Positions 21,201 to 32,800 of a DNA stretch of 64,000 bases are shown here, piece by piece (position 1 is the stretch's first letter; each line of letters starts with the position of its first letter). The notes below the pieces were generated by a model that saw only the letters and a program-made list of their open reading frames with translations, searched no databases and was not told where the DNA came from. The position numbers were made by a program, and so were the translations under genes. The DNA comes from Allolobophora icterica (Eukaryota; Annelida; Clitellata; Crassiclitellata; Lumbricidae). The stretch spans positions 7,592,237 through 7,656,236 of the forward strand of contig OY744609.1 of assembly GCA_963556255.1 (NCBI GenBank), written 5' to 3'.

Positions 21201-22475
21201 ACCACAGGAAGTAGGACTGTGGGAGAGGTTAGGGATTGACCGGAAAGAGATTTTCCACCGGAAACCGGAACCGAGTATTTGGATGAACTATTTGCCGGAA
21301 ACGAACCGGAAACGAACCGGTACCATTTGTTCCATATGCGAAGCTTTGCAATGGCAAAGCTTCACATTTTAAAATTTTCATGTAATAAAAAATTATCGAA
21401 ATAAATTTGTGTGCATATAATAACTGACTGATACATTTTGAATTGTAGAAATAAATATTAAATAATCAAGAAAATGGAATTGAATTCAATGGATGTTTAA
21501 TTGTTTTAAGGCTGAACATTAATAATTTTATATACGTAAGTTTATTAAATAAATTCTGAAAGAAACAAATTTTTTCAACTATTTGCGTCGACAATATTTG
21601 CCGAGGCGAATACTTCCGGAAACGGGATTTCCGGCCGAACCGAGTATCCGAAACGGTTTCCGGTCAATCCCTAGGAGAGGTGTCACTTATATGCCACCTT
21701 ACCTCTGAACGCTACTATTAAAGTATCACACAACTCAGCAGTGAGTCCATGGATTACCCATCCTTCAATCTGGCCTAAGGTGCAGACAGTTGCTGCTTGG
21801 ACCTGTGTGGTACTGACACATTCTGCAGCTGGTCTTGAGGGGGGTGTCAACCGTACGTACGCTTGTGGGGGGAAGTACTTGTGCGTACAGGGAGGGGGTC
21901 CAATTTTCCCGGATTTTTGCGTACGTAATATATGGATGGCCCCTTATCAGAGACGCTGAAATGGACCAGGGACCACGTTACATGCGTGTTAAGCTGGCCG
22001 TACAGACGTACACCAAACCGATTCCATTGGATTTTTATAGACGGATCGAGGCGGCACAGTGTACAGTAGAAAATGCCTCGGTTCAATAACAGAGAAACAA
22101 GTCTATTTTGTAGTCACAAGAAATTGTGGTACAGCGTTCTGGAATGGAGAAAGAAATCCAATACTCTTTCGAGCGAAGTTGTTATGCCATTTTATGAACG
22201 TTGAGAACTGTTCAAAATAATTTCTCTCGACTTCAACGGCCTTTGTTGCCATCAGGCGATGTTTGGGCCGACCATTAGGGAATGGTCTGGGCCTCTGGGG
22301 TGTCTGCCAGAGAGTGACACGGTAAGCTTCCCCTTTCTCCTTATAAAATGCACCGTAAGCTTACCTTCTGCACCAAATGTTTTGGCAAAGGTCTTATCAG
22401 AAATAGTTAAAATTCTTTTAAATATCGGATTTTATTTGGATCTCTAATCTTTTGTTGTCAATTGTATTTCAGTGA
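15282..22475 (+). CDS. ARL13B: ARL13B-like ciliary small GTPase
   Basis: Well supported exons: 15282-15367, 16317-16387, 16613-16862, 18338-18443, 19479-19681, 20407-20458. They are phase-compatible and total 256 codons. Features: N-terminal MGCC (lipidation-like; ARL13B is palmitoylated at N-terminal Cys), PVRRVTLAIIGLDNAGKT with the P-loop, PTIGF switch I, DLGGGPNIRNIWKNYF, GNKQD, and a charged coiled-coil-like stretch ERKRHEIEKQEKTERVEQL. Gly in place of the usual switch II Gln (DLGGG) is the ARL13 hallmark. The family acts at the ciliary membrane as an ARL3 activator. A further exon 22256-22321 joins in frame and meets a TGA at 22473-22475, with AATAAA at 22633-22638. This C-terminus is tentative: another open block (about 21951-22089) could belong, and the exon 6 donor (GAG|GTCATA) is weak. 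Exon 4 uses the acceptor GTTGAAG|TTTAGG. Confidence 0.85.
15416..15821. mobile_element. hAT-type MITE in ARL13B intron 1, TSD TCAACTGA/TCAACTGT
   Basis: Ends CAGTGGCGGTT and AACCGCCACTG are exact inverses. 8-bp flanks at 15408-15415 and 15822-15829 differ at one base. The interior carries GGGGGCTA/TAGCCCC motifs near both ends. Confidence 0.88.
15925..16134. mobile_element. hAT-type MITE in ARL13B intron 1, TSD GGCCTATG
   Basis: Ends CAGGGCTGTAGT and ACTATAGCCCTG, with perfect 8-bp duplications at 15917-15924 and 16135-16142. Same family as 2490-2842: shared GTATACGCG, ACCGGTAGCGTATACTCACC and ATTTTACCACTA motifs, but an internally shorter version. Confidence 0.92.
16841..18190. repeat. ~41-bp tandem array with 163-bp higher-order unit, continuous with ARL13B exon 3
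   Basis: Anchor ATGGACAAACCTTTTC recurs at 16924, 17087, 17250, 17413, 17576, 17739 and, varied, 17902: spacing exactly 163 bp. Each 163-bp unit is four diverged monomers of 40-41 bp. The monomer resembles the last ~22 bases of exon 3 plus its donor (GGGCAAACCTTTGCTAAT then GTAAGTCAGT), so the first monomer is partly exonic. From about 17983 the copies become irregular and fade out by 18190. Confidence 0.92.
18470..18960 (+). mobile_element. Two tandem tRNA-derived SINE copies
   Basis: The first opens with TATAGTGGTTAGCATGCTGG (A box) and GGTCAGATCCCTCC (B-box-like); the second near 18687 has GTCTGGTGGTTGCTTGTGAA and GGAGGTTCATATCTCACC. Both continue with ATTTCAAG, a block CCCTTAGT.AACTC.GCTA and end near GAAAATGAAGT, confirming one family. 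They lie in ARL13B intron 4. Confidence 0.75.
19186..19300 (+). repeat. Interspersed repeat shared with 11313-11424
   Basis: GACCTTAAATGGTGTGACAC through GATCAATTCGTTGAATAATG and AGCAGGGTC, the plus-strand counterpart of the LRRC34 intron 7 copy. AACCCTGCTCATTTTTCATT follows, making a short local inverted repeat with GAGCAGGGT. Confidence 0.6.
19970..20163. mobile_element. hAT-type MITE in ARL13B intron 5, TSD ATTAATTG
   Basis: Ends CATAGGCGTAA and TTACGCCACTG (inverse CAGTGGCGTAA, two mismatches). Perfect 8-bp duplications at 19962-19969 and 20164-20171. The interior has repeated GGTACCCCCCACTTTTT blocks in both orientations. Confidence 0.9.
20500..20685 (+). pseudogene. LINE reverse-transcriptase fragment
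   Basis: A short open stretch encodes LLALFDVSAALDTVDYAILL followed by RLSISYGLSGNILDWL. This resembles the RT motif A region (DLSAAFDTVDH...LL.RL....G..G..L.WF.SYL) of CR1/L2/Jockey-type LINEs. The catalytic-motif Phe is replaced and the frame ends soon after, so this is a relic inside ARL13B intron 6. Confidence 0.8.
21024..21943. mobile_element. Harbinger-like MITE with nested hAT, TSD TTA
   Basis: Left end GGGGCCATCCATATATTACG and right end CGTAATATATGGATGGCCCC are exact inverses. TTA flanks both ends (21021-21023 and 21944-21946). Without the nested hAT (21230-21673) and its duplication the element would be about 470 bp. Its body aligns with 2407-3208. Confidence 0.85.
21230..21673. mobile_element. 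hAT-type element nested in a MITE, TSD GGAGAGGT
   Basis: Ends TAGGGATTGACCGGAAA and TTTCCGGTCAATCCCTA are exact 17-bp inverses. Duplications GGAGAGGT at 21222-21229 and 21674-21681 are perfect. The sister MITE copy has the single uninterrupted site GTGGGAGAGGTACGTGTCAC near 2967. CCGGAAAC motifs cluster near both ends. No coding capacity. Confidence 0.92.
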
Positions 22476-22829
22476 GAAAAGGTCAACAAGAGTTCAGTTT
22501 CGGTTCAGGGTGGAACGATTCGATGGCATGATCCATATGTTTCATGAAATCTTCGGGACATTGAAGTCCTGTTCTTGTTCAAGTAGGAAGTTGGGACCGT
22601 GAATGCCAAGACAGCTGTAGATAAAGACACCAAATAAATGATCTATTGCTTTCAATTTCTGTCATGATAACTTTGTTTGCTTGGGTTACGTTCCAGTACC
22701 TTACCTTTGCTTATCCCACTTTACCTTCCCATGCGTCCCATTCCTATGCCTTCCTTTTACCTCTACTTACATTAGCTTTATTTACGTCGTTTCAAGTATT
22801 TGTAGTATTTTGATTACCTTTGGTATTAT

Positions 22830-23110
22830 CTTCTTCTTTATGTTCTCTGCTCACCGGCAGGTTCGTATGACCAATGACGCCATCGTTCTCTGTCTTGTGC
22901 TCTTCTCTTTAGTCCACTGTATCCTTCTTCTTTTGTCATCATCCAGTCTAGCAGCATTGTCCTCGGTCTTCCTCGCGTCTTTTTCCCCTCCATCCTTCCC
23001 TCCATGATGTCTCTTAACAGTGTCTCACTCCTTAGGATGTGCCCGATCCATTTCCTTTGTCGTCCGCGTATAGTTCTTATGAGTGATCTTTGCTCTTCTA
23101 CCATTTGCAG
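22830..23110 (-). pseudogene. LINE polyprotein C-terminal fragment
   Basis: The minus-strand frame includes [38 protein letters not shown] and RAQDRERWR. This pattern (R..RW.GHILR...GK..GKR.RGRPR..WLD) is common at the C-terminus of LINE-encoded reverse-transcriptase polyproteins. Only this tail is present; no RT domain lies next to it. Confidence 0.75.
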
Positions 23111-23479
23111 GATTTCCTCGTTCGTCCTCCGTTATCTGGCATTATGTTTGGCATTACCTGGCATTACCTATGGTAGGCCTATACTTCCTTCGACATTTCT
23201 CATTGTAAGCATAAATAGTTAAAAACTAGCCCAAAATGCATATTTTGCTAGAACGTTTCAGCTTCATGATTTCACCACACGCGCACCAAAGCCATGGCCT
23301 CTGCATCCGCCTGGCATCAACCTAAACCTTGCGAACTAAACCCGCTTACACGTAATTGCCAATTTACCTAACAGCTATTCGTCACGCCAGTGAAGGGTAA
23401 AGTTTCGTGCCATTTTGGGGGAACATGATGGGTCTCCAAGCTAAGCCCATCGTCGATCGCTTCTGCAAACAATGTATGC

Positions 23480-23500
23480 GCCACGGGTCATAGTTCATTA

Positions 23501-23531
<31 letters not shown>

Positions 23532-23570
23532 CGTGACACACGTACGCACGCACACCCACGCACACAATAC
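23480..23570. repeat. (CA)n target site of the LTR element
   Basis: CA-dinucleotide tract ending in ...CACACAATAC immediately left of the LTR element. The right flank resumes with ATACC and CACACACACACC (34534-34567), so the element inserted into a CA microsatellite. Confidence 0.9.
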
Positions 23571-25768
23571 TGTGACGTTCGTCGCTCGAGATCAACTAAC
23601 CCTTCATCAGACGTGGTACCAACTTGTGTCGGTCTTACCCGAGACGCTGCTTCGTCGTCGGGCTGGGTTCGGCTCCAGCCAACCGACCTTCTGGAGTCGC
23701 CCGGGTCACTATCCTGTCTACTTCTGCTGTAGACGAGCGGTTCCCTGTCTCCGCTCTCAGTGCCCATTTCTCCAAGAGGAGGTCCCGAGGGTATCGCTTG
23801 TTTGCGAACAGTGTCGCTGTCAAGCTCCATCTCACTTTCGGACTCTGCCACTGCCGCGGTCGCCGGGTGGGCAACGTCCTCGTCCTCAGGATGGCCGTCC
23901 TTTAGAACAGGGTTCGCTCTCTTGCCGGCAGGAGTCCTCAGCTTCCTGTGAGATTTCTTAGTCAAAGACTTCCTCTTTTTCTCCGCCTTAACCGAACCCT
24001 CACGTACCATTCTGCATCTCATGACTCTCGAGTTATCGTCAATAGGGGAAAACTCTGAACGTTCTCTTGTCCGAGAGGACAAGGTGTACATCTGACGAGT
24101 CGTCACGTCGTGCCGTCTCAAACACGCGAACATCTTGCGATAATATATACACGTGTAATATTAACGCGGTATACTGGTCTCACGACACTCTCTTCTGATA
24201 GGACAGGTTCTAGGTCTAAAACCTCCCTAACCGCACGCAGAACTGTGTTCCGACCGGCGCACGAGGTGGGCCCTACTTCGCACTTCGGTCAGTTCTCGGG
24301 ACTACGTGTTTCGATCACCAAGTTATTTGCTCTGAATAACGATTGGCTTGAATACAAGATTTTCCTGACTCTATCGTTTTCCTGGTCTTACCGCACTGTA
24401 ATCAGTTGTCGGGCGGTCTTTTCCCGTACTGCGGTCTTTCGGTAACAGTGGTCTTTCCCAGTAACTATTTTTAGTTACCGGGCGATGGAGCCCCTCCAAC
24501 GCTCCACCGGCGTGTCAGCCATCCAAGTGTCACAATCCAAATGTAACGCCGACCCCGTAAGGTTACCAGAATGTCCTGAATTTTGTTCCCAAGAATTTCC
24601 GAATTTTGGTTCCCTAACGAGGGTCACGCTTACTCTCACAGGTAACCGGACAAGCTCCGATCCTGCCTGTCGCCAAATTTACCCTTATTATCGTTTTTGT
24701 ACTAACTTGGTTTTTTTCAGGTATCCCGACGGTCACTTCACCGAGTGCCGAAGTCGCGTAAAACTCTCCCAGCCGAGGACGCCGAAGTCGCGTAAAATCC
24801 TCCCGGCCGAGTACGCCGAAAGTGCGTAGAACTTCCCTTGTGTCGAGTACGCCGAAATCGCGTAAAACTCGCCTCAGTGGGTAAAACCAAACACTGTCGG
24901 ATCTTGGAGTTCTTCGAACTCCAAGAGGGATTTCCTTGCCCGACGCCAAATTTACTCTTGGTTTCAAGGATTTCAGAATTCCAGAAAATGGCTACCTTAA
25001 GAAGGTCACCTCTACTCTCATGGGTTACCGGACAAGCTCCGATCGCGGAGTTCTTCAAAACCCAAGAGGGACTTTCCTGCCCGTCGCCAAATTCACCCTG
25101 GTTTTCGATCTCACACTGAATTGGTTTTCCTGTGTATCAACGGTATCCTTCCCCGAGTATTACTCAGCCGTAGATTTCCCACGATCGGGATCTAGACCGC
25201 TTCGCGATCAACTGAGGGATCCAACCCGCCGGATCGGCGCTGTCGGCCCGTCTCCCAACAGTGAACTTCTTTAGCTGTACTCGGGATCGCCTGATTATAT
25301 TATTCGAACGCCCCTTTCGTCCGTAAATATATTTGTACTAACCGGAAACTCGAACTCTGACTCTGTCGTAACCAAAATCACTCGCCTACCACACTGAGTG
25401 CAGTATATTTGAATCGGTAACTGAATCGCTAACCAACAACGCTGTTGAACAGTATTGCTATGTATGAAGAGTCGAACCAACTCTTCACGTATAAAGCAGC
25501 ACACCGTGAGGCAGGCTCTATGCATCCCAAATTAACGCGTCTGCTCGCTATGCGCTGGCTTTACACCGTCGATCGGGCTTCCCTATCACGGTCGTTACCG
25601 GACAGTCGCCTATTGAAATTAAATAAAAATTAAATGATCGATGCTGGGTCTTCGCATGAAAAATTAAGAGAAACGATGCTGTTCCCTTCGCATGTAAACT
25701 GAAAGAAAACGATGCTATTCGCATAAAATAAATCTTCCCACTTACGCACTGTGGCCTTGACCGCCACA
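23571..25768 (-). repeat. 3' LTR of the gypsy element
   Basis: 2198 bp, bounded by TGTGACGTTCG and GACCGCCACA on the plus strand. It carries a second copy of the N-terminal ~187 codons of the gag frame (minus strand, down from 24133). It also contains a 34-36-bp tandem repeat (GCCGAAGTCGCGTAAAA..., four copies, about 24748-24875) and the block GTTACCGGACAAGCTCCGAT at about 25023, with a near copy about 380 bp earlier. Confidence 0.97.
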
Positions 25769-25781
25769 CTCTCCCAACCTT
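25769..25781 (-). other. Polypurine tract
   Basis: The minus strand reads AAGGTTGGGAGAG immediately before the 3' LTR, as expected for the plus-strand DNA primer. Confidence 0.8.
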
Positions 25782-25910
25782 ACTTAGATGCGGAGCATCT
25801 CTGCCAAAATCGGGGACCTTAATCAAACGTGACAGGAACATCCCCAACCCAGATCCACTTAGAGAGCAAGGAACCAAATGCACCTTTGGTTATAGGGCGG
25901 TCTATCAACA

Positions 25911-26545
25911 ATCTCGGCACCCCGCACGTACGCCAAACACGATGAGAACCGTGATAGCGACAGCCTTTTTAATGATGCTTTCGATCCGATCTCGGCACCC
26001 CGCACGTACGCCAAACACGATGAGAACCGTGATAGCGACAGCCTTTTTAATGATGCTTTCGATCCGAACCACCACCCTACTGGCAACCTGTCGTACGTGA
26101 CAAATCGCCAACCTTAACAGGCCCTCTATCATGAACCTGAGCTCTACCGGACCCCAAGGGCCAGGAGAACTTAAGGAGAGAAAAGTCGCCCACTGTCTCC
26201 CGATCTGGTAACCATTGTCGATCAGTCACACCCGGTACCACTTCCAAATCGTGAAAGCAAAATAATAGTACAAGTTATCATATTGTAGAACCAACGCAAT
26301 GAAGCGTCCTAGTACTGGAATCTTTACTCGTTTCAGTACTAACCACTAATCCAATGTTTAACCGAAACATATCATCAAAAGGAAACTTAAACAGTCATTC
26401 ACTGACAATCTGTCAAAACCAACGCAATTAAGCGTTGCTGGTAGCACAGGTACTGTATGCTCCCAGATACCGCTCAAAAGAAATACTCTCATCAAAAGGG
26501 CAACTGAAACATGGTTCTCGAATAGTCAATGAAACCAACGCAATT
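25911..26545. repeat. Tandem repeats in the element's 3' untranslated region
   Basis: Two near-identical ~77-bp copies (25911-26066) containing CGCACGTACGCCAAACACGA. Further on, three copies of AACCAACGCAATTAAGCG-like sequence occur about 120 bp apart (near 26291, 26418, 26531). The first pair produces duplicated peptide in an open frame and should not be read as a gene. Confidence 0.8.
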
Positions 26546-26618
26546 AAGCGTTTATCTAGTTGGTCCTAGATACACGTCTGCTTCAGAAGGTCACTAACAA
26601 GGACTTCTACAGTCGTAG

Positions 26619-26875
26619 TCATCCATCCAAGCGAGGTCTTCGTCTCGTCCGTCGTCCAGGTGGCAATTCTGGATCAGCGGTCTCGTCTGGATTTTCTGAA
26701 GGTTCCTCTGGTTCATGTTCTGCATTAGGATCTTGAGCCAGGACTGGCCAGTCTACTGTAGGTAACTCAAGATTTCTGTCCCTCTCCGGTAACCAGGTAC
26801 TCGGAGGTTTACCGTAAAACGGCTTCAATTTATCCACGTGCACAACCATTAGCGTGGATTTCGGACTCTTCCACC
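26619..26875 (-). pseudogene. Integrase C-terminal tail, joined out of frame
   Basis: Overlapping the end of the long frame, another minus frame reads RWKSPKSTLMVVHVDKLKPF followed by YGKPPSTWLP and an acidic, Arg/Pro-rich tail to a stop at 26619. VHVDKLKP is typical of the region after the gypsy integrase core. The core itself (all three acidic catalytic residues) is missing between VGEPVE and this tail, and the join shifts the frame. Confidence 0.85.
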
Positions 26876-29800
26876 GGTTCACCGACCACAGGAGTCTGCA
26901 TGTAACCCTGTCTTGGAGGTTTCTCCCTTCGATAACGAGCACAGCGATCGCACCTTTGGCAGAACCGTCTAACATCGTCCTTCCAACTCGGCCAATACGC
27001 CCGGCGTTGCAACTGAGTCAAACTCTTCCGAATCCCGAAATGTCCTCCGGCAAAGCTTGCGTGTGTTAACTGAAGCATCTCTTGCCGTAGAGATAAGGGC
27101 ACAACTAACTGAGATCGCTCAGCTTTTCCTGTGTTACCCTGAATCCAGCCTCTGTGTAACACTCCTTGCAGGACTTCCAGCTGACTCCAGTTGCTCACCA
27201 ACACTTTCACCTCTCCGTTAGCAGGTGATAGTTCTGCCTGTGTTGGATGATGCTTCGACTCCTTCCAATCAAGGACCGTACCAATATTGCAATCGCTCTG
27301 CTGTTCTCTTCGAAGAAACTCCTTTGTCCAACGGATTTCCTGGCCTGTATCTTCACTGGTAACCTCGGAGCGCGTTACTTCTCCGATCGGACGTGCCCAC
27401 ATCACGTCTTCATTCGTAACTCTCATGGTAACCACTTTAGGTTGTTCCTCACCCGGACCTCTAGACATCGCGTCTGCGTTACCGTGTTTTGCTCCCGGTC
27501 TGTGACATATCTCCATGTCAAACTCCTCTATCATCTCTAACCAACGAGCCTGTTGGCCAATCGGTTCCGGTGTTCTGCGCAACCACTGAAGTGCGGAGTG
27601 GTCTGTTCTGAGTAGGAATTTACTACCCAGTAAGTACTGACGAAACTCTTTCAAGAAATACACCACAGCTAACAACTCTCGCCTGGTAACGTTATAGTTC
27701 CGTTCCGCCGTCGACAAGAGCCGACTCGCGTAACAAATCACTGTCTCTTCTCCTTCTTGTACTTGCGATAACACCGCTCCAATGGCGTATGCCGAGGCAT
27801 CCGTATCTAGGATGTACTGGCCCTCGTCGTTCGGTAACCCAAGTATAGGTGCGGAAACCAACTTTCGTTTAAGTTCTTCGAAAGCTCCCTGACATTCGTC
27901 AGTCCAATGGAACGGTACATTTTTCCTGGTCAGAAAATGAAGTGGTTGAGCTACCACCGCGAAATCATGTATGAAACGTCGGTAATAGGAGCAAAGACCA
28001 ACGAAGGATCTGACTTGCCTCAAGTTCCGAGGAGCAGACCATTCTTCTACGGCCTTGATCTTGCTCGGATCCGTCGCGACCCCTTCTTCACTCAAAACGT
28101 GACCAAGAAACAATACTCTCTGTTGTAACAGGTAACATTTGGATGGTTTCAGCTTGAGATTATACTCTTGTAATCTCCTGAAAATCATCTCTAGACGTTG
28201 CATGTGCGTCTCTACGTCCCTCGAGAACACAATTATGTCATCCAAGTAAACCAGACAGATGTCATAGTTTAGCCCTGTCAAGACTAAGTTCATTAGTCGA
28301 CAAAACGAGGCCGGACTATTGCACAATCCGAAAGGTAACACTTTGAATTGGAAGCTGCCCCTTCTCGTAACGAACCCGGTCTTGTGTTTGTCTCTTGGGT
28401 GCAAGGCCATCTGGTGATAACCTGCTCTCAAATCGAACGTACTGTACCATCTGGCGCCACCCAGGGTATCTAAACTCTCGCGGATAAGGGGTAACGGATG
28501 AGCATCTTTCCGTGTCTTCAGGTTCAGTTGCCTGTAATCGATACAGAAACGCATACTGCCATCCTTTTTCTTAACCATTACGACATTGGATGCCCATTCC
28601 GATATCGAAGGTTCAATGATTCCTTGTCTCAACATGTCTTCTACCTGACGATCAACTTCCGGTAACATGGAAAGCGGTTGACGTCTCAAAGGTTGCCGAA
28701 CTGGTTTCTCCTGTCCCGTATCGATCTCGTGTTGGATCACCGAAGTGAATCCGTTATCACTTTCGTTAAGGGAAAACGTTGCGCTGTACGTTAGCACAAG
28801 TTTTCGTAACCTGATTCGCTCTTCTTCCGAAATGTCTGCTGGCACTTCTTCCCATAGTCGTTTTAGGGTCTGTTCGGCAAGTGGGTTGAGCGTCTGCTCC
28901 GCTACTCTGGCCGTTGTACTAATCTTCGATCCAAACCGGTCAATCGTACTTTGCTGCTTTCCTCGGCGTTCCTCCGGATAACCTGGGCCCATAGGCTTCT
29001 CCGGATTTTCGCTTCGGTAAGGCTCATCATACGATTCCGTTCTGGCTCGATTAACTGTCACATCGACTACGTTTACTCGCTCCAGCGGACATTCAGTCCG
29101 TTTCTTGACTAGCGAATCTCTGTCTCCAACATTCAACATCCTGATCCACACTTCCGTGTCTCTTCCTGTCACCAACGTACGTCCGATTATCAAATCTTTT
29201 GATAATTCCATTGGAATGGTCGTCCAATCTTCGTTATCCTTTTGGAAATGCGGGTATACTACCCAAGCTGGAACGTCAACTTCGCTCCTTGGAGGAACTA
29301 TTATGTCCTCTTGCACAATAACCCTCCGGCACATGGACTCGGTAACGACCTCTTTCAGAGGGATCTTCTCGCTCCCAAGGAAAACGCATCGACTTGCGAA
29401 GTCCCATCTTGCCTGATTGGCTTCCAGCCAAGATAACCCCAAGATCACTTCCGTCACTTGGTCTGTAACTAGACAGGGTACAGGGTACACCTGCTTTCCG
29501 ATCCGAATCTTAAGGTTAGTTTCACCATCCACCTTAATCTGACTTCCATTAGCGGCTAGGAGTCGCTGTTCTGACGGTACTAGCACAGCGTCTAGCACGA
29601 AACGTCGTGGCACAAGTGACATTTCACTTCCAGAATCAAGTAGACAGTGTATACGTTTTCCTGCCAGTCTCGCAACCACGTAGGCTACCCTACTGCCTTT
29701 GACCAGTCGGTTTTGGGTTTCCTCTTGTATCGGTTCAGCCTTTGTAGGTTCACTGGTACCGGTTGCACCATTCGTTACAGCGTTTCTCTGAGGACAAAAT

Positions 29801-32800
29801 CGCTTCACATGTCCTTTTCGTTTGCACAAGTAGCATTCGATATCCGGGTTACGCAACCGTGTGGGCGGATAAATCCGTCGCCACCCCACATTCGGTTCGG
29901 TTGTCCTCTGATCTCCCACAGCTAGATCAGAACTGTTCTCCCTTTCATGAGGTTTTCTCGGAACGATGCCCAAATTCTGATTTATTGTCACTCGATCAAG
30001 TTCTCTTGAAAGATTTTTAATCTTTCGCTCGAGATCTTCTAGACGACGAGACTGTTGCCCCTCAGTGCTCGAGTCTTTTCGGTCTTCCATGGTAACTTTA
30101 ACTCTCGCGTGTCTCCGGTCTAAATCACCACCTTGTGTCGAAGATCGACCATAGGCATCCAACCTCACCGCATGTTTATACGCCGCTTCGAGGTTAACTG
30201 GTTCTCGCTCGCGCACCTTCTGCCCCAAATCCTGGTTTGCCAGTGCATCAATGAAAGCGTCACAAGCGACCGTCTCGACGATATCACTTGTTGGTCCTGG
30301 GTATGCCAAAGCCATTAGCCTCCTTACTTCCTGCACTACACTACTCAGCGTTTCTCCGTGAGCCTGCCGGTAAGTGCGAAGTTTCATCCGATATAGGCTA
30401 GTTTGGTCATCAGACCCGTACCGGGCCTTAAGCCGCTCAACAAGTTCTCGCCAAGACACGTCCCTCTGTGCACCCATGTCCCACAACAGCTGCGAAGCGG
30501 GACCCGTTAGGGCACACATTAACTGGTCTGCTTTTTCCTGATCACTCCACCGGTTGCACCGTGCACAAACTTCGAACTTTGCTAGAAAGGCTGCGATCGC
30601 TGACTTGCCGTCGTACTTCTCTAGCTTGATTCGTATACCGCGATCCGATCGGTCGTCGCCTCTTGTCCGCGTAACAAGTGATCTTCCGACACTCTTTTTG
30701 GGATTTCCTCTCCGGTTGTCCTCATCGTTACTCCTGGAACCGTTTTCCTCGTCTGTCCTCACCACTGACCGGTGCCGACTCTGTCCCCTCAGAGTACCCA
30801 ACGTCTTCCCTGTACGCCACTTAGAAGACATCGTAGTCATCTCTCGGTCGCCTGACGTTGCACTGTCTTCATCAGAGATGTACTCAGCCTGTCTCTGACC
30901 TTTTCTACGAGGCTCACCACCTTCGTAGTCTTTGGACTCCGATCGTTTATATTTATTGCGAGAACTCTGAGAGTTTCCGTTGACGAACGTAACTCTTCTG
31001 TCTTCTTCGCGAATATCTCTTTTTCCCGACTCTGGCGGTCTGTCAGATTCGTCGTACCTAAGACAATTACGACTTCTCGAATCTGGTTTGTGCCCTTTAG
31101 AGTACCGCTCGTGGGTCTCATCCCAGGCCAAATGATCTCTGTCTCTTCCCATGTTCGATTCTCTCTCGGTTTCTCTATCAAGTGCCTGTTTTAAACCGCG
31201 TCTCTCGTACTCTGGTAGACGTTCCTTACCATACGTCTCCCTTTCAGTTTTCTCATAACTCTCATGTCTTCCTCGTTGGCGGAGGTTTTTCCTGTCAAAA
31301 ACTCCGGTTCTCATGGCCTCTTCTGGACCAACACTATCGGTGTCTGAATCCGAAGAACTCACTGACGAACGTAATTTCGCCTCAACTCTTCCTCTTGTCA
31401 ACAGGCGTTGTCGACTCGATTGCCTTGCCGTTTTTCCGTGTGACTCTCTCCCGCTGTCCTCGGGAAGATAGCGGCTACGTAACTTTTCCGAAGTTTCCGA
31501 AAGCGAAACTTCCTCGCGTGTCTCTGTGTTACCTCGGCTCCGTGCTGGCTCTTCGATCTGCAGCTTCCCTCGGCGATCCATCTGGTAACCTGGGCCCGTA
31601 GGTTTCCCCGATGTCTCGCGTCGGTAAGACTTCGCATGCTGAGTAGCAGGAACAGACAGTTCTTCAAGTTTCGAACTCATCATTGCCACACTCTGTCGCA
31701 GGTAAGACATCTCCGCTTGCCAATCTACCTCATCTGTCACAGGTCTTGGGCGACCTTCTTCCATGTTGGTAAACGGTACTCGATTACCTTCGTTTCGCTG
31801 ATGCGCCACGATGTCACCACTCGTTTTCTGCACTACCGCGTCACCCCGCGGTTTCAGGCCTGTCTCAATGTCTCTTGGCCTATCACAAGCCTGTCTCAAC
31901 TGTACAGGTTGCCTGCCCCGTACAATACTAGGTACTTGAACCTGCACAAGGTTCCCCGATCTATTGTCGACGAGTGGTTTGGACCTGTCAAACCTACTCT
32001 CACCAACGGTCTCTCGCCAGTGTGTGAATGTCTCGTTATTCACATCGTTCTGTACTACCTCCGTAGTCTTTGGAACGGTTATCAACCATCCGTTATCCTC
32101 ATGGAAACCTCTTTCACGCCCACTGCGGGTTCCAGCTTCCGTTTCAAATGCACTGGTTTCGTCAGGTGCACCCGTTTCATCAAGCAACCTTCGTTTGCTT
32201 TTCCGTTTACGTAACTTTGGACGCGCGCCTCCGTGCTCACTATGGGGCACTTCATCCGACTCGTCCTCGGTATCTTCCTGACCTTGCCTGGTTCTGTGAC
32301 AAGAAAACGCTAGAACCCCACTTCTGGTACCAGTTTGTGACGTTCGTCGCTCGAGATCAACTAACCCTTCATCAGACGTGGTACCAACTTGTGTCGGTCT
32401 TACCCGAGACGCTGCTTCGTCGTCGGGCTGGGTTCGGCTCCAGCCAACCGACCTTCTGGAGTCGCCCGGGTCACTATCCTGTCTACTTCTGCTGTAGACG
32501 AGCGGTTCCCTGTCTCCGCTCTCAGTGCCCATTTCTCCAAGAGGAGGTCCCGAGGGTATCGCTTGTTTGCGAACAGTGTCGCTGTCAAGCTCCATCTCAC
32601 TTTCGGACTCTGCCACTGCCGCGGTCGCCGGGTGGGCAACGTCCTCGTCCTCAGGATGGCCGTCCTTTAGAACAGGGTTCGCTCTCTTGCCGGCAGGAGT
32701 CCTCAGCTTCCTGTGAGATTTCTTAGTCAAAGACTTCCTCTTTTTCTCCGCCTTAACCGAACCCTCACGTACCATTCTGCATCTCATGACTCTCGAGTTA

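Noticed and set aside
21951..22089. Open block DAEMDQGPRYMRVKLAV... as a certain ARL13B exon
   Set aside because: It starts directly beside the MITE border, its frame does not fit the phase of exon 6, and there is no clear donor.
23498..24133. 211-codon minus frame as a separate gene
   Set aside because: It is the LTR-encoded start of gag repeated in the 3' LTR, running on into flanking CA repeats.
31636..32726. Long plus-strand frames opposite the gypsy gag region
   Set aside because: Antisense shadows of the minus-strand polyprotein; the same frames repeat in the other LTR.
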